From contig JAJWLX010000010.1 in the NCBI GenBank assembly GCA_021636625.1, positions 1 through 64,000 on the forward strand: a stretch of 64,000 nucleotides of DNA, in the 5' to 3' direction. The position numbers were made by a program, and so were the translations under genes. The first letter of the stretch is position 1; each line of letters opens with the position of its first letter. Below, one piece after another: positions 9,101 through 16,002 of the stretch. Source of the stretch: Prevotella sp. GTDB taxonomy: Bacteria; Bacteroidota; Bacteroidia; Bacteroidales; Bacteroidaceae. Below the pieces are notes generated by a model. That model was not told the DNA's origin. It searched no databases and saw nothing but the letters and a program-made list of their open reading frames with translations.

Positions 9101-9410
9101 AGCCGGTACAGCGAAGTTCCTCAACGAGAACAACGTGAAGGCTACAGCCGTAGGATGGCCTGATGAGGAGCACAAGGATCTCCCTAACGTGATGCAGATG
9201 ATTGCTGACCACAAGTTCGACCTCATCGTCAACATCCCTAAGAATCACACCAAGCGTGAGTTGACAAATGGTTACAGAATCCGTCGTGGCGCCATCGACC
9301 ACAACATTCCTCTGATTACCAATGCCCGTCTGGCTTCCGCCTTCATCGAGGCATTCTGCACATTGAGCCAGGATCAGTTGCAGATTAAGAGCTGGCAGGA
9401 GTACGAGTAA
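6177..9410 (+). CDS. carB: Carbamoyl-phosphate synthase large subunit
   Basis: 1077 residues, full length. Makes carbamoyl phosphate from bicarbonate, ATP and ammonia supplied by CarA, feeding pyrimidine and arginine synthesis. Two homologous ATP-grasp halves are visible: the first begins KVLVLGSGALKIGQAGEFDYSG with IMIRSAYALGGLGSG; the second begins SVIVLGSGAYRIGSSVEFDW with PVLVRPSYVLSGAAMNV. The C-terminal MGS-like allosteric domain (about residues 940-1077) contains YTIYATAGTAKFL and ends with LVNIPKNHTKRE, the site of effector control. carA is not adjacent within this window. The start has two consecutive ATG codons; the first is given. A strong terminator follows. Confidence 0.98.
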   Translation: MMKKQLKKVLVLGSGALKIGQAGEFDYSGSQALKALREEGISSVLINPNVATIQTSEGIADKVYFLPVTPFFVTEIIKKERPDGIMLAWGGQTGLNVGTELYLSGVLKEYGVDVLGTSVEAIMNTEDRDLFVKELNKVDLKVPVSHACENMEEAVAAARNIGYPIMIRSAYALGGLGSGVCKTEEEFKEIAESAFTFAPQVLVEESLKGWKEIEFECIRDANDCCFTVASMENFDPLGIHTGESIVVAPTCSLTDEQVKMLQDIAVKCVRHLNIVGECNIQYAFNAETNDYRIIEINARLSRSSALASKATGYPLAFVAAKIALGYTLDQIGEMGTPNSAYVAPSLDYMICKIPRWDLTKFAGVSRKIGSSMKSVGEIMSIGRSFEEMLQKGLRMIGQGMHGFVGNDHTKFDNLDEELSNPTDLRIFAIAQALEEGYTIERIEELTKIDPWFIERMKNIVDYKHKLSEYNTLEEIPAEVLREAKVLGFSDFQIGRFVLKTQNTNMEKEVLAVRALRKKLNILPAVKRIPTVASEHPDLTNYLYMTYAVEGYDINYYKNEKSVIVLGSGAYRIGSSVEFDWCSVNAINTARKLGYKSIMINYNPETVSTDYDMCDRLYFDELSFERVLDVIDLESPRGVIVSVGGQIPNNLAMKLHRQSVPILGTSPVNIDRAENRGKFSAMLDKLGIDQPKWSALTSMEDVQKFIDEVGYPVLVRPSYVLSGAAMNVCHDDDELRRFLEAASEVSKEYPVVISQFMTETNEIEFDGVAQNGEIVEYGISEHVEYAGVHSGDATMTFPAQQISFATARQIKKISRAIAKELNISGPFNIQYLAKGRDVKVIECNLRASRSFPFVSKVLKRNFIETATRIMLDAPYQKPDKSAFDIDRMGVKASQFSFARLQNADPVLGVDMSSTGEVGCMGDTFEEALLNSLIATGYKIPSKDKGIMLSSGGAKEKASLLDAAQALVKNGYTIYATAGTAKFLNENNVKATAVGWPDEEHKDLPNVMQMIADHKFDLIVNIPKNHTKRELTNGYRIRRGAIDHNIPLITNARLASAFIEAFCTLSQDQLQIKSWQEYE

Positions 9411-9435
9411 TCTCACGCAGATTTATATGAAATAC

Positions 9436-9469
9436 GCCCTGTAAGGCCCAAGCCTTACGGGGCTTTTTT
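9436..9469 (+). terminator. carB rho-independent terminator
   Basis: 12-bp stem GCCCTGTAAGGC (9436-9447) / GCCTTACGGGGC (9452-9463) with one G-T wobble, loop CCAA, followed by T6. It is a textbook intrinsic terminator 26 bases after carB. Confidence 0.95.
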
Positions 9470-9524
9470 ATTCTCTGCCATGAGAAAAAGAAGATGAAAT
9501 GATGGCTATCTCATTATTTTATTG

Positions 9525-9532
9525 TACCTTTG
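9525..9532 (+). promoter_or_regulatory. -7 box of the topB promoter
   Basis: TACCTTTG matches TAnnTTTG, 22 bases before the topB ATG. The -33 box is not clear (GATG at about the right distance). The short leader is typical for this phylum. Confidence 0.6.
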
Positions 9533-9554
9533 CAAACAGAAATAAGAATAAAGA

Positions 9555-11708
9555 ATGATAGTTTGTATAGCAGAGAAACCTAGCGTGGCTAAGGACATCG
9601 CCCGAATCATCGGGGCTACGTCGGCGCGCGACGGTTATATGGAAGGTAATGGTTACCAAGTAACATGGACTTTCGGCCACCTTTGTGAGCTGAAAGAACC
9701 GGATGATTATACTCCGATGTGGAAACATTGGAGCCTTTCGGCGTTGCCGATGATTCCACAGCGCTTCGGCATCAAGCTCATCAATGATGAAGGCATCAAG
9801 AAGCAGTTTGCTACCATCGAGAAACTGATGCAGGCTGCCGACAGCATCATCAACTGCGGTGACGCCGGACAGGAAGGAGAGCTTATCCAGAGATGGGTGA
9901 TGCAGAAGGCGCAGGCAAAATGCCCGGTCAAGAGATTGTGGATTTCATCCATGACCGATGAAGCCATCAAGCAGGGATTCCAGGAACTGAAAGACCAGAC
10001 CGAATATCAGTCGCTCTATCTTGCCGGACTTTCCCGCGCCATCGGTGACTGGATTCTCGGCATGAACGCCACCCGACTTTACACATTAAAATACGGTCAG
10101 AATCGACAGGTGCTCAGCATCGGTAGAGTGCAGACCCCTACCCTTGCCCTGATCGTAAACCGCCAGAAGGAAATCGACAACTTCGTTTCCGAGCCCTACT
10201 GGGTACTCGCCACCATCTATCGCGACACCCAGTTTACAGCCACCAGCGGCAAGTTTACCAGCAAGGAGGAAGGCGAGAAGGCTTTCAGCACCATCGCCGG
10301 CAAACCCTTCACCGTTACGGATGTAAGCAAGAAAAAGGGAAACGAGGCGCCACCTCATCTCTACGACCTCACCTCACTGCAGGTGGATTGCAACAAGAAG
10401 TTTGCCTACTCTGCCGATATTACGCTGAAGCTCATCCAGAGTCTCTACGAGAAGAAATATACCACGTATCCTCGTGTAGATACCCAGTTCCTGACAGACG
10501 ATATCTATCCGAAATGTCCGCAGATTCTGAATGGTGTGAGCCAGGCAAAGATAGCCAGTCAGCAGAAATATCTGCCACTCATCCAGCAGCTCGCAGCCAC
10601 CGGCAAGAAGTTACCTAAGAGCAAGAAGGTATTCGATAACAGCAAGGTGACCGATCACCACGCCATCATCCCTACCGGCGTTCCACCAACCGGACTCACC
10701 GATATGGAGGCAAATGTCTATGATCTCATCGCCAAGCGATTCATCAGCGTGTTCTATCCGGACTGTAAATTCTCTACCACCACCGTATTGGGCGAGGTAA
10801 TCAACGAAGACGGACCCAAACCGGAAAAGATAGAGTTCAAGGTGAGCGGTAAGGAGATTCTCGAACCGGGCTGGCGAGTAGTCTATGCCAAGGATGCGAA
10901 GAATGCCGATGACGACGATGCAGATAACGCCAACGGAAATGATGGCGGAAATGCAGGCGATGGAAACGGAAACGGCGCCAAGAAGGAAGTGGTAGAAGAG
11001 CGAACCCTCCCCTCTTTCGTGAAAGGCGAATCGGGCGACCATCAGCCTACCCTGACGGAGAAATGGACCACGCCACCGAAATATTACACCGAGGCAACCC
11101 TGCTCCGTGCGATGGAGACAGCGGGTAAATTCGTGGAAGACGAGGAACTTCGTGCGGCATTGAAGGAGAACGGCATCGGCCGTCCATCATCCCGTGCCGG
11201 CATCATCGAAACCCTCTTCAAGCGCCACTACATCCGCCGCCAGCGCAAGAACCTGATGGCAACTCCAACAGGTATCGAGCTCATCGACACCATCCACGAG
11301 GAACTCCTGAAGAGCTGTGAGCTGACCGGTATCTGGGAGAAGAAGCTCCGAGACATCGAGCACAAAACCTACGACCCTGCCGAATTCATCAATGGTTTGA
11401 AAGAGCAGATCAACCAGATAGTCATCGATGTTCTATCGGATAACAGCAGTCGAAGAGTGACCATCATGACGGAGGAAGATCTCAAGAAAAAGCCGGCAAC
11501 CAAGAAAGCAGCAGCCAAAAAGGCGCCAGCCAAGAAAAAGGATGAAGCAACAGAACAGAATGCAGCTCCTCAGTCTCCAGCCGACCCAATGGTAGGCAAG
11601 CCATGTCCGCTCTGCGGAAAGGGCGTTATCATCAAGGGCAAGACCGCCTATGGTTGCAGCAACTGGAAATCCGGCTGCCAATACCGCCAGCCATTCTCAC
11701 AGATGTAA
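9555..11708 (+). CDS. topB: DNA topoisomerase III
   Basis: 717 residues. Type IA topoisomerase that relaxes and decatenates DNA by single-strand passage. The TOPRIM domain shows NCGDAGQEGELIQRW near residue 97. The catalytic tyrosine is Y305 in TTYPRVDTQFL, and SIGRVQTPTLALIV is conserved. The C-terminus has a Lys/Ala-rich tail and a four-cysteine zinc motif (CPLCGKG...CSNWKSGC). An Asp/Asn/Gly-only insert at about residues 450-475 interrupts the core before KEVVEERTLPSF and is unusual for the family. The next gene starts 21 bases downstream, so the two are probably co-transcribed. Confidence 0.95.
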   Translation: MIVCIAEKPSVAKDIARIIGATSARDGYMEGNGYQVTWTFGHLCELKEPDDYTPMWKHWSLSALPMIPQRFGIKLINDEGIKKQFATIEKLMQAADSIINCGDAGQEGELIQRWVMQKAQAKCPVKRLWISSMTDEAIKQGFQELKDQTEYQSLYLAGLSRAIGDWILGMNATRLYTLKYGQNRQVLSIGRVQTPTLALIVNRQKEIDNFVSEPYWVLATIYRDTQFTATSGKFTSKEEGEKAFSTIAGKPFTVTDVSKKKGNEAPPHLYDLTSLQVDCNKKFAYSADITLKLIQSLYEKKYTTYPRVDTQFLTDDIYPKCPQILNGVSQAKIASQQKYLPLIQQLAATGKKLPKSKKVFDNSKVTDHHAIIPTGVPPTGLTDMEANVYDLIAKRFISVFYPDCKFSTTTVLGEVINEDGPKPEKIEFKVSGKEILEPGWRVVYAKDAKNADDDDADNANGNDGGNAGDGNGNGAKKEVVEERTLPSFVKGESGDHQPTLTEKWTTPPKYYTEATLLRAMETAGKFVEDEELRAALKENGIGRPSSRAGIIETLFKRHYIRRQRKNLMATPTGIELIDTIHEELLKSCELTGIWEKKLRDIEHKTYDPAEFINGLKEQINQIVIDVLSDNSSRRVTIMTEEDLKKKPATKKAAAKKAPAKKKDEATEQNAAPQSPADPMVGKPCPLCGKGVIIKGKTAYGCSNWKSGCQYRQPFSQM

Positions 11709-11729
11709 ATTCACGAATATAGAGGTAAT

Positions 11730-13808
11730 ATGAAGCATATCAGATTCCATCATATCATAACAGCCCTTTGCTGCTTCCTTCTGATAAGCTGCGGCATTGA
11801 CAAGAACCTGAAGAAGGGAGAGAAGTTCCTTTCTTTAGGCGAATACTATGATGCTGCCGACCAATTCAAGCAAGCCTACACCAAGACACCTCCCAAGGAA
11901 CGTGAAAACCGGGGAAAGCTAGCCTTGAAGATGGCACGCTGCTACAACAAGATCAATGCTACCCCCAAGGCTGTGAATGCTTACCGCAATGCCATCCGCT
12001 ATAACCAGGCTTCACTCGATGACCGTCTGGCTTACGCCCGTCTGCTCCTGAAAAACGGCGAATACAAGCAGGCAGAAAAGGAATTCAGAATCCTCGTGGA
12101 TTCCATGCCCGACAATATCCTAGCCCAGAACGGATTGAAATCTGCCCAGATGGCTCCCAGCTGGAAAAAAGCCGGAAGCAGATATCAGGTAAAGAAGATG
12201 GATGTCTTCACCTCCCGAAGAGCCGATTATTCACCGATGCTTCTGGGCGATGAATACGAACAGATCTACTTCACCTCCACCCGCAACGACGCACAGGGAG
12301 ATGAACTCAGCGGAATCACCGGCACCAAGGCTGGCGATATTTTCTATTCAGAAAAAGACGACAAGGGAAAATGGAGCAGACCGGAAGCCATCGCCACAGG
12401 TCTGAATACCAACTATGATGAGGGAGCCTGCTGCTTCACTCCCGATGGCAAGGAGATGTATCTCACCCAATGCGTCACCGATCCAGCCTCTCCCCGATTT
12501 GCCCAGATCGTCACCTCTTCCCGTTCGGATGCTGCCTGGGGAAAGGTTCAGAAACTGGAAATCACCCAGGATACCTTGAGCACCTACGCCCACCCTGCCA
12601 TCAGTCCTGACGGCGAATGGCTCTATTTCGTTTCCGATATGCCGGGCGGAATGGGCGGTTACGATATCTGGCGTGTACGCATCACTCCTTCAGGTCTGGG
12701 AGGTGTGGAAAACCTCGGTGCCCCCATCAATACGCCGGGCGACGAGATGTTCCCTACCTTCCGCCCTAACGGCGACCTCTATTTCAGCAGTAACGGCCAT
12801 ATCGGAATGGGCGGTCTCGACATCTACATTGCCCGAATAGACGAAAAGATCCAGCAGTATAAGATAGAGCATCCCGGCTATCCCCTCAATTCTGAAGCAG
12901 ATGATTTCGGAATGACCTTCGAGGGACTGCACAACCGTGGCTTCTTCTCTTCCAACAGAAAGGATGGCCGCGGCTACGACCATATCTATTCTTTCAATAA
13001 TCCGGAGATTGTCACCACGATGAAGGGATGGGTTTACGAAAAAGACGGCTACGAACTTCCTGCCGCCCAGGTGATGGTAGTAGGCAACGATGGCACCTAC
13101 AGGAAACTGCCGGTCAAGAGTGACGGTTCGTTTACGATGCCGATCCATCCTAAGGTAGATTATCTGGTGATGGCTTCCTGCAAGGGATTCCTCAACCACA
13201 AGGAGGAGTTGCGGATAGATTCGGCAAAGGAGAGCAAGGAGTACGTGCTCCAGTTCCCGCTGGCTTCCATCTCAGCCCCAGTACTCATCGACAACATCTT
13301 CTATGATTTTGACAAAGCTACCCTGACACCAGCCAGCACCCAGGCTCTGGATAAGCTCGTAGCCTTGCTGAAAGAGAATTCCCACGTAACCATCGAACTG
13401 AGTGCCCATTGCGATTACAAAGGCAACAGCGAGTACAACAAGCGATTGTCTCAGCGCCGCGCCCAGACGGTAGTGGATTACCTCATAGCTCACGGCATTG
13501 AAAAAGATCGCCTTACCCCTGTGGGATATGGCAAGGAACGCCCGAAGACAATCCGCAGGAAGCTCACGGAGAAATATCCCTGGCTGAAGGAAGACGATGT
13601 GCTCACCCAGGATTTCATCCTCAAGCAGACCAGGGAGCATCAGGAGATATGCAACCAGCTGAACCGCCGCACCGAGTTCAAAGTGCTCCGCACCACCTAC
13701 AAGATGTTCGACAACGAAGGTAACCTGCAGAACCCGCCAAAGTCAAAGCCAAGACAAGAGAAAGAATCCGAAGGCAACGGATATAAAATCAACTTTGATA
13801 TGGAATAA
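11730..13808 (+). CDS. PorE-like OmpA-family lipoprotein (TPR, PD40 beta-propeller, OmpA)
   Basis: 692 residues. The signal peptide ends in a lipobox, LLISCG, so the protein is a lipoprotein. In order: TPR-like helices at about residues 25-145, PD40/WD40-like propeller repeats (ISPDGEWLYFVSDMPGG, FRPNGDLYFSSNG) at about 155-425, a carboxypeptidase-regulatory-like beta domain near 430-510, and a C-terminal OmpA peptidoglycan-binding domain (NIFYDFDKATLTPAS, then ELSAHCDYKG and RRAQTVVDYLI) from about 520. This layout equals that of PorE of the type IX secretion system (Porphyromonas PG1058), which anchors the secretion ring to peptidoglycan. Other lipoproteins share the layout, so the assignment is likely but not certain. 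Confidence 0.8.
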   Translation: MKHIRFHHIITALCCFLLISCGIDKNLKKGEKFLSLGEYYDAADQFKQAYTKTPPKERENRGKLALKMARCYNKINATPKAVNAYRNAIRYNQASLDDRLAYARLLLKNGEYKQAEKEFRILVDSMPDNILAQNGLKSAQMAPSWKKAGSRYQVKKMDVFTSRRADYSPMLLGDEYEQIYFTSTRNDAQGDELSGITGTKAGDIFYSEKDDKGKWSRPEAIATGLNTNYDEGACCFTPDGKEMYLTQCVTDPASPRFAQIVTSSRSDAAWGKVQKLEITQDTLSTYAHPAISPDGEWLYFVSDMPGGMGGYDIWRVRITPSGLGGVENLGAPINTPGDEMFPTFRPNGDLYFSSNGHIGMGGLDIYIARIDEKIQQYKIEHPGYPLNSEADDFGMTFEGLHNRGFFSSNRKDGRGYDHIYSFNNPEIVTTMKGWVYEKDGYELPAAQVMVVGNDGTYRKLPVKSDGSFTMPIHPKVDYLVMASCKGFLNHKEELRIDSAKESKEYVLQFPLASISAPVLIDNIFYDFDKATLTPASTQALDKLVALLKENSHVTIELSAHCDYKGNSEYNKRLSQRRAQTVVDYLIAHGIEKDRLTPVGYGKERPKTIRRKLTEKYPWLKEDDVLTQDFILKQTREHQEICNQLNRRTEFKVLRTTYKMFDNEGNLQNPPKSKPRQEKESEGNGYKINFDME

Positions 13809-13837
13809 AAAGTATTTCATCCTAGACATAATCTATA

Positions 13838-13915
13838 TTCAGCAGTGTTGAACTTAAGTTCAGCACTGCTGAATATAAGTTCAGCACTGCTGAACATACG
13901 TTCAAAAGCTTTGAA
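13838..13915. repeat. Four 15-bp palindromes at exact 21-bp spacing
   Basis: TTCA-N7-TGAA palindromes begin at 13838, 13859, 13880 and 13901. The middle two are perfect (TTCAGCACTGCTGAA), the first is imperfect (TTCAGCAGTGTTGAA), and the last is a variant (TTCAAAAGCTTTGAA). The 21-bp period is two helical turns, placing all centres on one DNA face. The plus strand also reads as a 65-codon ORF with repeated LLNISSA, which I regard as a by-product of the repeat. Lies just after the PorE-like gene and before a bidirectional terminator. Confidence 0.9.
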
Positions 13916-13934
13916 CATAACTTTCATCCCTATA

Positions 13935-13990
13935 AAAAAACTCTTTCTATTAGCAGAAGACCATTATTCTACTAGCAGAAAGAGTTTTTT
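13935..13990. terminator. Bidirectional terminator between convergent operons
   Basis: Perfect 14-bp inverted repeat AAAAAACTCTTTCT (13935-13948) / AGAAAGAGTTTTTT (13977-13990), so T6 ends the stem on either strand. The 28-base loop contains two copies of a TAGCAGAA segment. It separates the + strand PorE-like gene from the - strand DUF5056 operon. Confidence 0.85.
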
Positions 13991-14029
13991 CTTATCTTAT
14001 CGATTGATGATCCAATTAATAGGAACAAC

Positions 14030-14089
14030 CTATCACCTGTAATCTAATATGTTTCTATCACCTGTAATCTAATATGTTCCTATCATCTG
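14030..14089. repeat. 25-bp direct repeat at the 3' end of the DUF5056 gene
   Basis: The 25-bp unit CTATCACCTGTAATCTAATA... is present at 14030-14054 and 14055-14079, then a partial third copy (CTATCATCTG) runs into the stop codon of the minus-strand gene. The two full units differ only in their last base. Confidence 0.85.
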
Positions 14090-14553
14090 GCATCCGCCAG
14101 CTCATTGTATCCCCAGACCATCACGAGTACTACGATGCCTGCCAGCATCATCAGGAGATTCTGCGTCTGGGGGATAGCATCAGCCAAATGGGTAAGGGCA
14201 CGTGAACCGGTCAGTAGGAAATCTATCTTCATTGAGAAGAGCCAACCCTGTATCTGCTCCCATCCCTGACAAACCACAGCAGCAACTACGCCGACTGCCA
14301 CACAGGCAGCCGTCCACAGATGTTCCAATCGACGACGCTTAGCCAAAGCCTTTTCCTGCTCAAGAGCCAGCACGGTCTTTTCCGGCTCAAGACTCGGCAA
14401 TGCCTGCATCACCCTATCAGAGAATCCATCATCCGGAATCTCCTCCATCCTGTTATCGGCAAAGAAAGCCTGAAGGAGCTGATCGTCTGTGGCGCTCAGC
14501 GGTTCAAGCTCCATACCATTTATATTATCAATCATTTTATCGGTCATAACCAT
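14083..14553 (-). CDS. DUF5056-type membrane protein, probable anti-sigma partner
   Basis: 156 residues. Cytosolic N-terminus with DDQLLQAFFADNRMEEIPDDGFSDRVMQALP, typical of Bacteroidetes DUF5056 proteins found directly after an ECF sigma factor gene, then two hydrophobic segments (about residues 80-97 and 133-148). The gene overlaps the sigma factor gene by 17 bases. By position and build it is a candidate anti-sigma or signal-sensing partner, but the zinc-binding anti-sigma motif is not visible. A second in-frame ATG at 14547 is an alternative start. Confidence 0.75.
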   Translation of the reverse strand: MVMTDKMIDNINGMELEPLSATDDQLLQAFFADNRMEEIPDDGFSDRVMQALPSLEPEKTVLALEQEKALAKRRRLEHLWTAACVAVGVVAAVVCQGWEQIQGWLFSMKIDFLLTGSRALTHLADAIPQTQNLLMMLAGIVVLVMVWGYNELADAR

Positions 14554-15076
14554 TATGCTTTAAGTAACTTGCAAGTTTCTGTTTTCCACGAGAGAGATGC
14601 GACTTGATGGTGCCTTGCGCCATTCCCGTCACTTCTGCTATCTTATCTATAGAGAGACCATCCATCAGCTGCAGCGTGATGCATGTCCGTTCGTTCTCGC
14701 TCAATATCCGCAGGGCATCGAGCAAATCCATCTTCAGTCCGGTATTCACCCCCTGCGCATTCTGTCGGGCAACCGCCGGCGTATCAATATCCTGTGTTTC
14801 CTTATGACTGCGGGTATAATCATACCACACATTATAGGCGATACGATAAAGCCAAGTGGAGAAGCTGGCTGTACCCTTGAAACTTGACAGATGGGTATAA
14901 GCCTTCACAAAGGTATCCTGCGCCAAGTCGTCACTCAGCTGCGCATCCCCCAGCGTCTGCCGTAGGAAGAACCCACGAACAGGTGATTGATACTTCTTGA
15001 CCAGCAAGTCGAACGACTTGCGGTCGTGAAGCATCACCACCTTCGTGACGAGAGAAATATCGGATAACTTTTCCAC
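14537..15076 (-). CDS. ECF-type RNA polymerase sigma factor
   Basis: 179 residues. Sigma region 2 is seen at about residues 20-90 (FDLLVKKYQSPVRGFFLRQ, LAQDTFVKAYTHLSSFKG, STWLYRIAYNVWYDYTR) and region 4 at about 120-170 (TLQLMDGLSIDKIAEVTGMAQGTIKSHLSRGKQKL), the helix-turn-helix for -35 recognition. No region 1 or 3, as expected for the ECF class. Sits between a DUF6249 membrane protein gene and the DUF5056 gene; all three are minus strand and closely spaced, so they probably form one regulatory operon. Confidence 0.93.
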   Translation of the reverse strand: MEKLSDISLVTKVVMLHDRKSFDLLVKKYQSPVRGFFLRQTLGDAQLSDDLAQDTFVKAYTHLSSFKGTASFSTWLYRIAYNVWYDYTRSHKETQDIDTPAVARQNAQGVNTGLKMDLLDALRILSENERTCITLQLMDGLSIDKIAEVTGMAQGTIKSHLSRGKQKLASYLKHNGYDR

Positions 15077-15109
15077 TATATATATTAACTAATAACTGTT
15101 GTTTGATTT

Positions 15110-15865
15110 TTACACCGGAGTTCCATTATACCCCGTGCCCTGATTGCCATGGCGGTTCTTCCACCAATCCTTGATGGCTGGAAGCGAACCTATCAGGGTC
15201 TGTCCCAATCCATAGAAGAAGACCAGGGCTCCGATACCCGCCAGGAAGTCAGCTTCCCACCAAGCGAACATGGCGCACAAGCCAGCTCCCAGGAAGGCAT
15301 TTCTCAATCCTCGCTTCACCAGATATTCATCGCTCTGCTTGTCTATCGGACGGTCGCTTTCCGGAACATTGATGCCCTTTTCCATCGCCATCTCCGCCAG
15401 TTTCATCCGGTCGTTGTGGCGGCGAATCAGATATCTGATAACCAGAAATACGATGATCAGCGGAGCAAAGACAAACAGCAGACCGAAGATGATACAGAAG
15501 ATGACGATAACTGACAGCGCCCCGCCACCAAATACCGAACCGATGAAATCGAAAGGATCATCATAGTTGCCCAGACTGTACTTGGAATGATAAGCACGGT
15601 TGTCATTGTCATCTACATCAGCATAGTCGGAAGTATCCGTTGCAGTGGTATCAGAATAGGCAGCAATCGCCTCATCATCCTGAGCTGCGGATGCCTGATC
15701 AGCTGTAGCCTGCTTATCTTCCTGCTTTGCTGCAGCAGGAGAAGCCTGCTTATCCACCTGTTGGGTAGTTGGATGATAACGATGTTTTGGAGCTGAAGAT
15801 GCCAGAGACACCTGGGTAGCTCCGATGCTCATGATGAGCGCCAATGTTAATATCGCTTTCTTCAT
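15110..15865 (-). CDS. DUF6249-type membrane protein with signal peptide
   Basis: 251 residues from the ATG at 15865; an upstream TTG would add three residues and is unlikely. A signal peptide (MKKAILTLALIMSIGATQVSLA) precedes a low-complexity Ala/Gln/Asp-rich stretch to about residue 90, then a hydrophobic segment (ALSVIVIFCIIFGLLFVFAP and following), the conserved RRHNDRMKLAEMAMEKG motif and a second hydrophobic region. This matches proteins annotated DUF6249 that accompany ECF sigma/anti-sigma pairs. First gene of the sigma operon, 33 bases from it; biochemical role unknown. Confidence 0.75.
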   Translation of the reverse strand: MKKAILTLALIMSIGATQVSLASSAPKHRYHPTTQQVDKQASPAAAKQEDKQATADQASAAQDDEAIAAYSDTTATDTSDYADVDDNDNRAYHSKYSLGNYDDPFDFIGSVFGGGALSVIVIFCIIFGLLFVFAPLIIVFLVIRYLIRRHNDRMKLAEMAMEKGINVPESDRPIDKQSDEYLVKRGLRNAFLGAGLCAMFAWWEADFLAGIGALVFFYGLGQTLIGSLPAIKDWWKNRHGNQGTGYNGTPV

Positions 15866-15942
15866 ATCTAACAATATTTTTATAGTTTTACCTTGTTATT
15901 TATTATTTTTTCTATGTCTTAGACGCATCTCTTGGGAAATTA

Positions 15943-15974
15943 GTTGCAAAGAAACGAAATTTTTCTTATTTTTG
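15943..15974 (+). promoter_or_regulatory. Promoter of the RsmF-like gene
   Basis: TATTTTTG at 15967-15974 with GTTG (variant of TTTG) 20 bases upstream at 15943-15946. It overlaps, on the other strand, a near match (TTTCTTTG) that may drive the divergent DUF6249 operon. Confidence 0.6.
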
Positions 15975-16002
15975 CAAACAAAATCAAGAATAAAGGCATA
16001 AA

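Noticed and set aside
13838..13915. CRISPR array
   Set aside because: Units are palindromic and adjacent with no unique spacers and no cas genes are present.
13845..14042. 65-codon ORF with a repeated LLNISSA heptad
   Set aside because: Fully explained by the 21-bp palindrome repeat, and it continues through the terminator; not likely translated.
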